Assembly: GCA_036426205.1 (NCBI GenBank)
Contig: WSYH01000840.1
Span: forward strand, 1-64,000
Reading direction: 5' to 3'
From: Ascaphus truei
Lineage: Eukaryota > Chordata > Amphibia > Anura > Ascaphidae
DNA: 64,000 nt
Shown here: one piece after another, positions 43,661 to 54,240 of the stretch
Position numbering within the stretch: position 1 is the stretch's first letter
Layout of the letters: each line of letters starts with the position of its first letter
Notes under the pieces: model-generated
Database searches by the model: none
Told to the model about the DNA's origin: nothing
The model's input: only the letters and a program-made list of their open reading frames with translations
Translations under genes and position numbers: made by a program

Positions 43661-43689
43661 AATTACATTTCCTTCATATTCTCCATACT

Positions 43690-44205
43690 CTTGGTATTCG
43701 TAACAAAGCTCTATCCTGGATCTCCTCTTACCTCTCACATCGTACTTTCAGTGTCTCTTCTGCTAACTTGTCCTCCTCCTATATCGATCTCTCTGTGGGG
43801 GTACCCCAGGGCTCTGTCCTGGGACCTCTTCTCTTTTCTCTGTACACACTTTCTCTAGGGTTTAAATATCACCTCTATGGTGATGACACTCACATTTACT
43901 TTTCAACCCCTGACCTTATACCTGCTTTACAGACCAAAGTTTCTGAATGTCTCTCTTCAATATCATCCAGGATGGTCCTATGCTGACTTAAACTTAACAT
44001 GGCAAAAATCAAGCTCCTCATACTTCCTCCCAAACCTGGCCCTACTACCTCCTTCCACATTACTGTTGGTAGTACTATCATTCACCCAGTAGCCCAAGTA
44101 CGCTGCCTAGGGTTCACACTCGACTCCTCTCTCATCTTCCCCTCTCACATTCAAAACATTTTTAAAAACTGTCGCTTTTTCCTCCGGAATATTACTATAA
44201 TGTGT
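43690..44205 (+). pseudogene. L2-type LINE fragment, interrupted at its 3' side
   Basis: It encodes [20 protein letters not shown] (motif B), then [17 protein letters not shown] (motif C with intact Asp pair), LPPKPGPTTSFHITV and LDSSLIFPSHIQN with FFLRNIT. It stops matching at about 44,200. The continuing part (RNIT-K, PSQL-NYC, then LTLSPLQ) is found at 58,621, so a single LINE copy seems to be split by about 14.4 kb of PLE sequence. Confidence 0.65.
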
Positions 44206-44531
44206 AGCTCACCACAAATGAAGCACGACCGCGGTGCTGAGGTAGGGAATTGCTTAAAGCCGACCAACAGCCACGCGGGCGCACCTAGGATGTAGAGTAG
44301 TCGTTCAAGCCAGGTCAGGGTTATAGACAGTAGATTTAAGAGTAGTGTAAGTACTTAAGTGAAAAAAACTAACAATAGCGCTCTAAACACACCCTAAATG
44401 TGACAATATACAATTCAACCACATATGTGTAAATAATAAAGCAGTGTGATAATAACAATCAAGTGATCTAAAGAAAAAATTAAGAAACTTAGAAACAAAC
44501 TGCAACCCTTGATAAAGACTGTTCCACTCGT
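44206..44531. other. Junction sequence before the PLE inverted repeat
   Basis: A unique piece with GGTCAGGGTTAT and TAGCGCTCTAAACACACC, possibly part of the PLE leader. No gene. Confidence 0.35.
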
Positions 44532-45041
44532 CTTGCACCAGGTGATCCTCCAACAAATCAGGGGAGCTCGTCTCGTAGTTATGAAATAAAGAAACACTAC
44601 ATAGTGTAATACTGTTGTGAATAAATTTGTGCAAACAAAGCTCAAAAATGACTACTCACAATAAAGCAGTCAAATTCAGGCAGTCATCCAACTTAAGGGG
44701 TGGATGTTCCCTGTGTATACAGCAGCCACCAGCCCCCAACCTCCAAGGAGAAAAAAAGAAGAAAAGAGACCATATAGTGCAGATGGTATTTAGTATTAAA
44801 AGGGATTCAAAAAATGCAGGCTTACAATTCATATGATCGAGGTAGGCAGTATGATATTATAGGTAGTGGGTGCTCATCTGGTCGCGATCCTTTTGAGTTC
44901 CTCACTATCCTCTGCTCCACCGGAATACTCTCGCGTCCACGCCAGGCACTCCCTTTGCGTCACTTCCGGTTGTTAAGCGTACTTCCGGATCTGATGACAG
45001 GGGTGGACCTCAGTTGTTCTTCCTCTTCAGTATGGGCTGAA

Positions 45042-45085
45042 ACACTCTACATGTTTCGCCGTTGTTACAGCTTCATCAGGAGTGT
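45042..45085 (-). ncRNA. Hammerhead ribozyme, full consensus core
   Basis: On the minus strand: stem I ACACTC/GAGTGT (6 of 6 pairs), CTGATGA, stem II GCTGT/ACGGC with loop AACA (one G-U), GAAA, stem III A-CATG-T and A at the cleavage site. All core bases fit the type I hammerhead. Confidence 0.75.
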
Positions 45086-45268
45086 CTGTTGGCTGCTAAA
45101 CTGGGTATTAAATACTCTAAGGCCCTCCCTCTCTGTAACATTCTATTGGCCAAACAATTATGACTCACAGGCAAACAGAGATAGTGGGCGTTGATTAGGT
45201 GCATACACCTCCATTCATTTAAAAAAGGGGCATTGTTTACATACATTTTTGCTTAAATCGGCACATAT

Positions 45269-45272
45269 NNNN
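45269..45272. other. Assembly gap of four N
   Basis: NNNN inside the PLE copy. The other copy (near 59,010) reads through with no extra bases apart from ATAA, so the gap is likely small. Confidence 0.95.
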
Positions 45273-45579
45273 CTATAATGAAAAACAACCTCTTTTTGTG
45301 ATTCCAAAAGAGGTACAATTTATACAATGATAGCCTAATGTGGCATATAAAACAGCATAATAAATTATATCAAATTTATAAAAAATTGTTAAAATGATAA
45401 AAACTCAAACTAAATCTAACTTTATTTAACTTCATTAACGCGCGATGTGGTATTTCTTCAAAAAAAAGGAGACATTAAAAGAAAAACATAATAATAATTA
45501 ATATAGTATCACACATAATGTATATTATAACATCATAAGAAATCTTATTATCAATCCTTAAGAAACACTCCCCAATTCA

Positions 45580-48180
45580 ATATCCACAATTGAGCTCCCC
45601 TGGAGTTAGGGTTTCAATGTGGAAAATCCAATAGGTTTCTCTTTTTGTTACTGGACATTGCGATCCCCTCCCCTCAATGGGGTAAAACTTTTTCTAGGAC
45701 CGTAAATGACCCTGTGGGATTTCTGATGGTAACTTAATGAAATGTTCTGACAGGAGATGTGTATTAACCCCCGCCTGATTTCCTAAATGTTCTAAAAATC
45801 TAATTCGAACATCTCTTGAGGTTTTCCTATATACTGTAATCCAAAGGGACATGGATCATGTAAATTACATGATCAGTTCTACAGGGACATGTTGTTTTAG
45901 ATGATATTTTTGTGTCACATGGGAAGTAATGCGAATCTTCCCATTGTCCTTTGTTTACAGCTTTGCAAACTGTACACCATCATAAAAAACCTTTACTTTC
46001 GGTAACCAATTGTTTTCTAGTTCTCTTTATTTTAGGTAGCGAGCTGGGAGCCAAAAAGATTCTTCAAGCATTGGCCTTTGGAATATAACTGTAGGCACTT
46101 CAGGAACTATGGTTACCTAATAGTGCATCATTCCGAATAAATGCCAATGTTTTCTTATGATTGGCAATTTTATATGAATCTCTGTTAAAATTGTCAAAAA
46201 GAAAAAACTGAATTTGTCCTTATTGTTTTTATTGATGTTTTTTCAATATTCCTGTCTGTGTGTAATACATTTTCCCTATTGAGGTTTCGTGCTTTTGTCA
46301 AGGCTGTTTTTAAATTGTCCGGATTTTACTTTCTATCCAAGAATCTATTTTCATATCTTGGATTGGTTCCTCAAAGGACATTTAAATCTAAGCCAGTTAG
46401 TCTTATCTTCTAAACTGGCCCATATGGCACATTGCTTAGCAACTGGAATGGTGACAGCTAGAGGGCCAGGATGTAATGTGTTACTGTCAACCTCCTTATA
46501 GAAAGTTTTAGTTTTCAAACATCCTTTCTTCCACAAAAATGGTCAGGTCAAGGAAGTTGACCAGACTGTCTACTAAAATTACAGTACATTTTAAGGTAGA
46601 ATCATTGTCATTGATATAGTCAATAAATTTCAGAAGACTGCATCTTCCACCTTCTCCAAATAAAAAAATACATCATCGATTAAAACGCTGCCATAGGACC
46701 AAAATTGCACCCAGCTCAGGAATAGTCTTCTTCCCATTTCCCATGAATAAATTCGCATAGCTGGGGGCAAATTGGTTACCCATGGCGGTTCCACGCTGGC
46801 TGTAAATAAAATGTATCCTCAAACCAAAATAAATTATTCCGTAAAAATAAAAGGATACTATCTAAAATGAAATTAGCGTGGTCATTGGGTAATCTTCATT
46901 TGGCTAACACTCTATCTATCGCCTAAATCCCTGATTAGTTTCTATCGATGTATATAATGAGGTAACATCCGCAGTAACTAGAAAAAATTCCCATTCCATT
47001 TTTGATTTTCCAAAAATTTCAATCTATCTGTTGTGTCTTTTAAATATGACTTCACACTTCGGTACTATTTCTGGAATAAATGTCATATAAGCTTACAAAT
47101 TTGATGTTAAAGTGTCAATACCAGCCATGTGGGACTGCCTGGGATTGGTTAGAATTTTGTGTAACTTTGGAAGGTAGTAGAATATCGGTCTTATAGGATT
47201 TTCTTTCCACAAAAAAGTATATTCTTGCTCTGACAATATTCCATTATTCTACCTCGATTAATAATAACTTCAGTTTTCCTTTAAAATCACAGGTAGGATC
47301 TTTTGACAATTTTTTATATGTCATAATATCTTCCAAAATTCTATTAGATTCTTTTATGTTAGTAATCTATTTAAGATGGCTACCCTCCTCCCTTGTCAAC
47401 TGTTTTAGACATACCTATTTTCTGTTAGATCTTTAAGGGCTTTCTCTTTCATTTTTTTAGATTTAGATTATGACAGTATCTTTGATCTTTTTTCGTTAAT
47501 TCTTCAAAATCTTCATAATCAATTGTGAAGAAAGACATCTAATGTTTTCCTTTTAGTGTGTTGGGATAGAATGTCGATGGAAGTTAAGACCTGAATGTTT
47601 TAAATAAGCTGTGTATCTGCTTCTTCCATGTCCTTTTCTTTGATCTTTTTATTATTAAGTTCTCTGTGTTCTAATCTCTACTTTCTTTATTTTGAAAAAA
47701 ATCTTTTAATAGGAAGTTTTCTTAGGAATTTTGAGCATCAATAAAAGAAGTACAAAGCTATTTGGGCCCACTGTAGGGGCAAACTTTAGACCTTTGGAAA
47801 TAAGACTTTCCTCATATTTAGTTAAAATTTTTAGAAATTAGATATAAAAATGCTGTTCTTATTTTATCATCTTTTGTTGTATCTGTGGTTTTCTTCTCCC
47901 TCTCTTCTTCTGATCTTCCTCTTTTGTTTTTGGGGTTTCTCCATCAGTGGTAAGGTAAAACAGATTCGAGGAAGACCTTCCCCAAAAAATCCCTATCTTC
48001 TTTTCTAGATATATTTATCTGAGAACAAGTTTTCCTTTCTTGCTTCTCTCCTTTTGTCTATTTGCCCTGTCTGTATCTCCTGCATGGTATTATCTGACGT
48101 TAGTCCTTTTTGTTTTTTCTGGGTGTTTCCTTGGTTTATCTGAAGATTTTATAGGCACTTTTCCCTGTTTAAACTGGTGA
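45580..48180 (-). pseudogene. PLE of composite A, left arm: N-terminus, RT and endonuclease, many indels
   Basis: Same gene order as the better copy at 59,330-61,804 (N-terminal region near 48.0 kb, DKGGG at about 47.4 kb, RT from about 47.15 kb, FIDD region at about 46.68 kb with one extra T, endonuclease at 45.6-46.0 kb). It has dozens of one-base indels against that copy, so no long frame survives. It aligns base for base otherwise, over about 2.6 kb. Part of the damage may be assembly error rather than decay. Confidence 0.65.
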
Positions 48181-48189
48181 TCTTTCTCC

Positions 48190-48975
48190 CTTTTGAAGAA
48201 TTAACGAAAAAAGATCAAAGATACTGTCATAATCTAATAAAATGAAAGAGAAGCCCTTAAAGATCTAATAGAAAAGTAGAGATATGTCTAAAACAGGCTG
48301 ACAAGGGAGGAGGGGTAGCTCTTAATAGATGTGACTATATAAAAGAATTAATAGAATTTTGGAAGAATAGTATGACATACTGTATAAACAAACTGTCAAA
48401 AGATCCTTCTGTACCTGTGATTTTAAGGAAAAAATTGAAGTTATTATTAGATCAAGTAGTAGAATGAATGGAATATTTGTCAGAGCAAGAATATACTTTT
48501 TTGTGGAAAGAAAATCCTATAAGACCGAGATTCTACTAAATTCCAAAGTTACACAAAAGTCAGCCAATCCTCCAGGCAGGCCCATCATTGTGGTATGACT
48601 CTTTAACATCAAATTTGTCAGCTTATATTGACATTATCTCCAGAAATATGTACCGAAGTTGAAGTCATATTTAAAAGACACAAACAGATATATTGAAAAT
48701 TCTGGAAATCAAAAATGGAAGAGGAATGTTTTCTAGTTACTGGGGATGCTACTCATTATATACATCGTAAAACATAATCAGGTGTGAGGCGATAGATAGA
48801 GTGTTAGCCAAAGATGAAGATTTACCCAATGAACACGCTATTTCATTTATGATAGATCCTTTTATTTTACGGGAATATTTATTTTGTTTGAGGATAATTT
48901 TATTTACAGCAGCGTGGAAACACATGGGTACCACATTTGCTCCCAGCTATGCGAATTATTAATGGGAATATGGGA
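48190..48975 (+). pseudogene. PLE of composite A, right arm: DKG domain to RT motif B
   Basis: Begins within ITKKDQRYCHN-type sequence, then QADKGG, PPGRPII, a SSLYTS-like A motif and GTTFAPSYAN at about 48,930-48,955. It stops there: the palm motif with the Asp pair and thumb are absent and 48,976-49,600 is unrelated. Shares this breakpoint with 62,645. Confidence 0.6.
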
Positions 48976-49620
48976 AAGTACCGGCAAAGAAAATCCCAGA
49001 ATACTTTACAGGAAACAGTGATGCTCCAAATTGTGTGCCAGTTATAACAATCACAGAATAAACTGATAGTATATGTAAATAAAGTAAATTCCGTTCAGAG
49101 GTCCCAGTGTTGTACATATAATGAATAATGAATAATATAGTCACCCCCACTTGATCGATGATAGTGCGTTCAACGGGTAGGGGCTGTATATGGTAAGGAG
49201 GCATTGGCAACAATACCGCCGCGTCCCTGAGAAGGGCAAAACGGCCAAGTATGTCGCCACCCTCCGCCACTGCCTACAATTCCCGGCGCCCACCAGACCA
49301 AGACCCCATGCGGAGGTATAACCGGGGATAAAGAGGCAAATGCATCACTGTCTTACACAAAGTGTGTCTCTGATCCGCGCTCGCGTTCGGCGTCCACCAT
49401 CAGCCAATGACGTCAGGATACTCTGTGCCGGAAGTGACGTGTAGCGTGCTCCAAGCCGGGGAATCAAGCAAAAATAGAACAGGTAGGCGGTGCATGCTGC
49501 CGTCAGGGTTGAAGGGAATTGAAGTCCACACGCAAGTGAATTATAAAAAGTAGTTTATTTAAAGTGCATATACACTAAAAAGGTGCTACAGAGCGAACTC
49601 TGACAAGTTTCGTCCCTGCC
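48976..49620 (+). repeat. Segment replacing the RT catalytic part, leader-like
   Basis: G/C-rich CpG-containing sequence ending in GTCCCTGCCTGGGAC, a hairpin that on the minus strand gives a weak hammerhead-like fold (TTGACAA, stem II, GAAA). The same segment is at 62,645-63,318. Confidence 0.45.
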
Positions 49621-50420
49621 TGGGACTTTGTCAATCCGAACAATTTAAAAACAGCCTTGACAAAAGCACGAAACCTCATAGGGAAAATTTATTACACACA
49701 GACCGGAATATTGAAAAAACATCTAATAAAAACAATAAGGACAAATTCAGTTTTTCTTTTTTGACAAATTTTAACAGAGATTCATATAAAATTGCCAACA
49801 TCATAAGAAAAACATTGGCACATTATTCGGAATGATGCACTATTAGGACATAGTTCCTGTAGGCCTACAGTTATATTCCGAAAGGCCAATAGCTTGAAGA
49901 ATGTTTTGGCTGCCAGCTCGCTACTAAATAAAAGAGAACATAGAAAACAATTGGTTACCGAAAGTGAAAGGTTTTTATGGATGTACAGATTGCAAAGCTT
50001 TGTAAACAAGGACAAATGGAGAAATTCACATTTACTTCCCATGTGACAAAAGAAAAATATCATATAAAACAACATGTCACCTGTAGAACTGATCACAAAA
50101 TTTACATGATCACATGTCCTGTGGATTACAGTAGTACATAGGGAAAACTCAAGAGATGTACGAATTTGAATTTTAGAACATTTAGGAAACATCAAGCGGG
50201 GGTTAATACACATCTCCTCTCAGACATTTCATAAGTACCATCAAGGAAATCCCACAGGGTTGACATTTACGTTCCTAGAAAAGTTTTACCCCATTGGAGG
50301 GGAGGGGATCGCAATGTCCATTTAACAAAAAGAGAAACCTATTGGATTTTTCACATTGAAAACCCTAACTCCAGGGGGGCTCAATGTGGATATTGAATTG
50401 GGAGTGTTTCTTAAGGATTG
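49621..50420 (+). pseudogene. PLE of composite A, right arm: linker and GIY-YIG endonuclease, decayed
   Basis: Reads KTALTKARNL, then a Cys linker (DVQIAKL-like, decayed), and the endonuclease end with LNVDIELGVF, in several frames. The better copy is at 63,536-64,000. Confidence 0.5.
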
Positions 50421-50873
50421 ATATATATAAAAATTTCTTATGATGTTATACATATACATTATGTGTGATATTATATTATTATTATTATGTTTCTTTTATG
50501 TCTCCTTTTTTTGAGAAATACCACTATCGTCGTTATGAAGTTAAAATAAAGTTAGATTTAGGTTGAGTTTTATCATTTTAACAATTTTTTATAAATTTGA
50601 TATAATTTATTATGCTGTTTTTATATGCCACATTAGGCTATCATTTGTATAAATTGTACCTCCTTTGGAATCCAACAAGAGGTTGTTTTATTATATGTGC
50701 CGATTTAAGAAAAAAATGTAGTAAACAATGCCCCTTTTTTAAATGAATGGAGGTGTATGCACTAATCAACGCCCACTATCTCTGTTTGCCTGTGAGTCAT
50801 AATTGTTTGGCCAAATAGATGTTACAGAGAGGGAGGGGCCTTAGAGATTATAACCCAGTTTAGCAGCCAACAG

Positions 50874-50917
50874 ACACTCCTGATGAAGCCGTAACAACGG
50901 CGAAACATGTAGAGTGT
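50874..50917 (+). ncRNA. Hammerhead ribozyme, perfect consensus
   Basis: Stem I ACACTC/GAGTGT (6 of 6), core CTGATGA (50,880-50,886), stem II GCCGT/ACGGC (5 of 5, loop AACA), GAAA (50,902-50,905), stem III A-CATG-T, cleavage after A 50,911. No deviation from the type I core is seen. Mirror copy of 45,042-45,085. Confidence 0.8.
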
Positions 50918-51440
50918 TTCAGCCCATACGTGAAGAAGAACAACTGAGGTCCACCCCTGTCATCAGATCCAGAAGTTCGCTTAACAACCGGAAGTGACAC
51001 AACGGGAGTGCCTGGCGTGGATGCCAGAGTATGCGGTGGAGCAGAGGATAGTGAGAACTCAAAAGATCGGACCAGATGAGCACCCACTACCTATAATATC
51101 ATACTGCCTACCTCGATCATATGAAGTGTAAGCCTGCATTTTTTAATCCCTTTAATACTAAATACCTCTGCATTTTTTGAATCCCTTTTAATACTAAATA
51201 CCATCTGCACTAATACCACTTTTTTTCTCCTTGGAGGTTGGGGCTGGGGCTGCTGTATACACAGGGAACATCCACCTTAAGTTGGATGACTGCCTGAATT
51301 TGACTGCTTTATTGTGAGTAGTCATTTTTGAGCTTTGTTTGCACAAATTTATTCACAACAGTATTACCCATGTAGTGGTCTTTATTTTCATAACTACGAG
51401 ACGAGCTCCCCTGATTTGTTGGAGGATCACCTGGTGCAAG

Positions 51441-52287
51441 TATTGCCAGTGTCTGGAGTGGAGAGTTGCGGATCGTCAGGGTGCATAGCAAGTTCGGATT
51501 GGAGAGTAGGGCATCGTCAGGGTACGTAGCAGGTTCAGATCGGAGAATATTGGACCGTGTGGAGTACTAGGCAACGTCAGGACTGGAGACAGGAGAATGC
51601 TCATTCTCAGCCGGATCAGGAGAGGAGAGATGCAGAATGCAAAAGAAAGCAAGGTCAGGCAACAAGGGGTCAATCAGCAAGGCAATGCAAGGTCACAGGA
51701 ACAGGAATGTAGCAAGGAGCATGGCATCACACAAGACTATTCTCAGCAAGGAATCAGAGCAGACTCAAGATATTAAAGGCAAGGCCCTCCAATAGCCAGC
51801 CAAGCACAGGAACGGAACCAGGAAGTAAGCACTGATAGGCTGTGGTGCACACAAGTGTGCCTATGATGCAGCTAATCGAGGATGGGGGTGGAAACAACGT
51901 GCCTTGGACCGCGTGTGTCACGGAGGTCAGGGGGTGGAGCGAGTGGAAGCGCGCATCCATCCCACGCCGGTTCTGTGTGTCCTTAGAACAAGAGGGGGTG
52001 GGAATTAACACGCGCCGACCTTGCGTGTGTCACAGGAGGTCAGGGGGCGGAGCCCCAAAATGCAGTCACTACCATGCCAGTCCTGTCAATCACTAGACGT
52101 GGAGGCGTAACTTGAATGCACATCAGCGGAGAGGCTTGACGACGCACACTAGCGTCGATCGGACGGGTGCGGTGGACAGAATCTGCGTATGGGAATCAGG
52201 ACGCCGCAAGATCTATGCGTTCGCATGATATGGGCCAGAGGACGCGCCATCCTAGTGTCGTCACGGAAGGTTGTTTGAGATGGGGAG
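51441..52287. other. G/C-richer unclassified segment, possibly LTR-like
   Basis: Contains repeated GGATCGTCAGGGT-type words and two copies of GTGTCAC-GGAGGTCAGGGG (near 51,916 and 52,027). The look is of a retrotransposon leader or LTR, but no terminus or primer site is found. Confidence 0.3.
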
Positions 52288-52390
52288 ATGTTCCAAGGCC
52301 AGGGTGTGCAGCGCACAGCAAAGATGAACTGAGAAGGTCTTGCATATAAGATACTTTATTATTCAAACATCGGTTGTGGGACACAGCAAA

Positions 52391-52433
52391 ACTTACAACG
52401 CGTTCGTTCAAAGAACTTTTTCAAGAAGTGCTG
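52391..52433 (-). ncRNA. Hammerhead-like motif in the left arm of PLE-B, degenerate
   Basis: On the minus strand: TTGAAAA for CTGANGA, stem II AGTTC/GAAC, and the GAAA reduced to GAA before CGCGTT. Mirror of 58,201-58,237. Confidence 0.35.
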
Positions 52434-53460
52434 TTATACAGTAAAATAGTCAGTTTAAATGCAGCTGTCGCCCCGTTTTCGCGCCAAAAAATGAAGTCTT
52501 AATGCGTCATCCGACCATAGGAATCCATCAGGCGCGCATGCGCCGCGCGCCCAGAGTGTCCCTGATCCCCTACGAGCCTCAGCCGAGCTCAATCAGGAGA
52601 AGCACGCCCTCCAGGGCGGCCTCTGCTTAGAGCACGCCTCTGACAAAGCAGCATGTAGGATTACTCCCTCACTCCCGCTGTTCGGCCATGCGCCGATGAA
52701 GCCCTGAATCCCCTAGCTTTAAAACCTGGAGACGGTCCACAGCTAGCCCAGGGGTGATATATGAAAATAATCAAAGCTATGTGGAGGGTATCTATACCAT
52801 TCAGGCCACTAAAATTCTGGGCGGGCAGCTGCAACATCCAACACACACAAACACACAATAGTGTAAACTATACATAATCGAAGATAATAACAAAAAAGTT
52901 AAATAATGAAATAATGTTTACCTATAATAACTAAAAAATCAACTAAGGGAAAATTTACACATAATATTTACATGGTGAAAAATATAGACAAACTCACATA
53001 TATAAAAAAAACTATATTAGATATAGATAATATATATATATATATATCTATATATATATATATATATATAAATAATATGAACTCCATAATTATATATTTA
53101 AAATTTAAACAACACTCTTGTAACAAATAACTTTATTGATTAAAAAAGAATATTCATTAAAAATATTAATATATAATATAAATATATAATTATATATATA
53201 TTATATGCATGGTATTGTTAAAACAAATTAAAAAGATGTAAGATCTGTGTACCTATATTTAAAGAACAGCAGATTGCTGCTCACAGGATGAGATGGGGTT
53301 ATATCATTTTAACATTTATAGTATTTTACATCTTATGGAGTGGATTGCTGTAATTTAGGTATATAAATCTATATACACAAAAATTTCTCATAACAATCTT
53401 ATTATACTATGGTCAGATATGAGAGCATAGAGGAATGCATGATACTTATCACATGTTTTG

Positions 53461-54240
53461 TACAATATGAACAATTCCAAAACACCAGAGTATATTAATT
53501 AGAGGCAAATGGCAATACATATGCTAAATAAACAGGGCGATGTCATGGGATATACTAGGTTGGGTCTAGACCTTAGGAAAAGAGGTAGAATGTTATATCT
53601 ATATATTAGTGTAATAGAAATAGTATTATTACATTTATTTCAGAAAATGATAATATTCCATTCTACATTCATCCATCTGGGTACCAGTTTTTAATGTGAA
53701 TACAGTATGATTCTTGTAATCTAATGTTTTAAGGGTATTCCTTCCCCTCTTTCTTTTTGATTATCCTCTCAATCCCACAAATGAGAAGCTATTATGCCTC
53801 CCTGTCTGCATTCCGTAAATGCTTAGCATACAGGATCGTAGTATCTTGTTTACGAATTAATCTACAGTGTTCCTGCATCCCTCGTTTTTATGCCCTTGAG
53901 TCCTACCGAAGATCCTCTTCCCACAGCCAAGGTGATAGAATACAACACACAAAGGTGTGTTGCAATTGATAAAACTAATATAGGTGTGGGATCTAGTGGG
54001 CTGTGGGAGAAGACATGTCGAGCAGGCTTCATGAATTGAACATACTACAGTGATACATCTGAGAATCCTTAGTAAAGAACCGTTCTTGATTTCACAGTGT
54101 GATGGATATCACACTAGGTGATAGAAATGGGCCAATGTCTTAGCTCTCTATACACGAATTTGGGCCTTTCTCTGTGTAATCCACGAAGTATGGGGTCCAT
54201 TTTTAGTAATCCCATGACTTGATATTCCATTTTGTTCACT
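53461..54240. other. 3' side of the PLE-B coding region, decayed
   Basis: Expected to hold the linker and GIY-YIG domain of the minus-strand element, but I could not read either clearly. Confidence 0.35.

Larger units (their letters stand above)
44532..51440. mobile_element. Head-to-head PLE pair forming a 6.9-kb inverted repeat (composite A)
   Basis: Outer ends CTTGCACCAGGTGATCCTCC (44,532) and its inverse (ending 51,440) delimit two opposed arms that meet near 48,185. The left arm is a minus-strand PLE (EN, RT, N-terminus in plus-strand order); the right arm is a plus-strand PLE with its N-terminal part missing and its RT palm replaced. Leader segments with hammerheads lie at the outer sides. 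A second copy of the central part is at 58,962-64,000. Inverted terminal arrangement is known for PLEs. Confidence 0.7.

Noticed and set aside
49590..49640. Hammerhead on the minus strand in the replacement segment (also 63,285-63,330)
   Set aside because: Stem II and GAAA are present, but the core is TTGACAA and stem I does not pair convincingly. Mentioned only as a weak fold.
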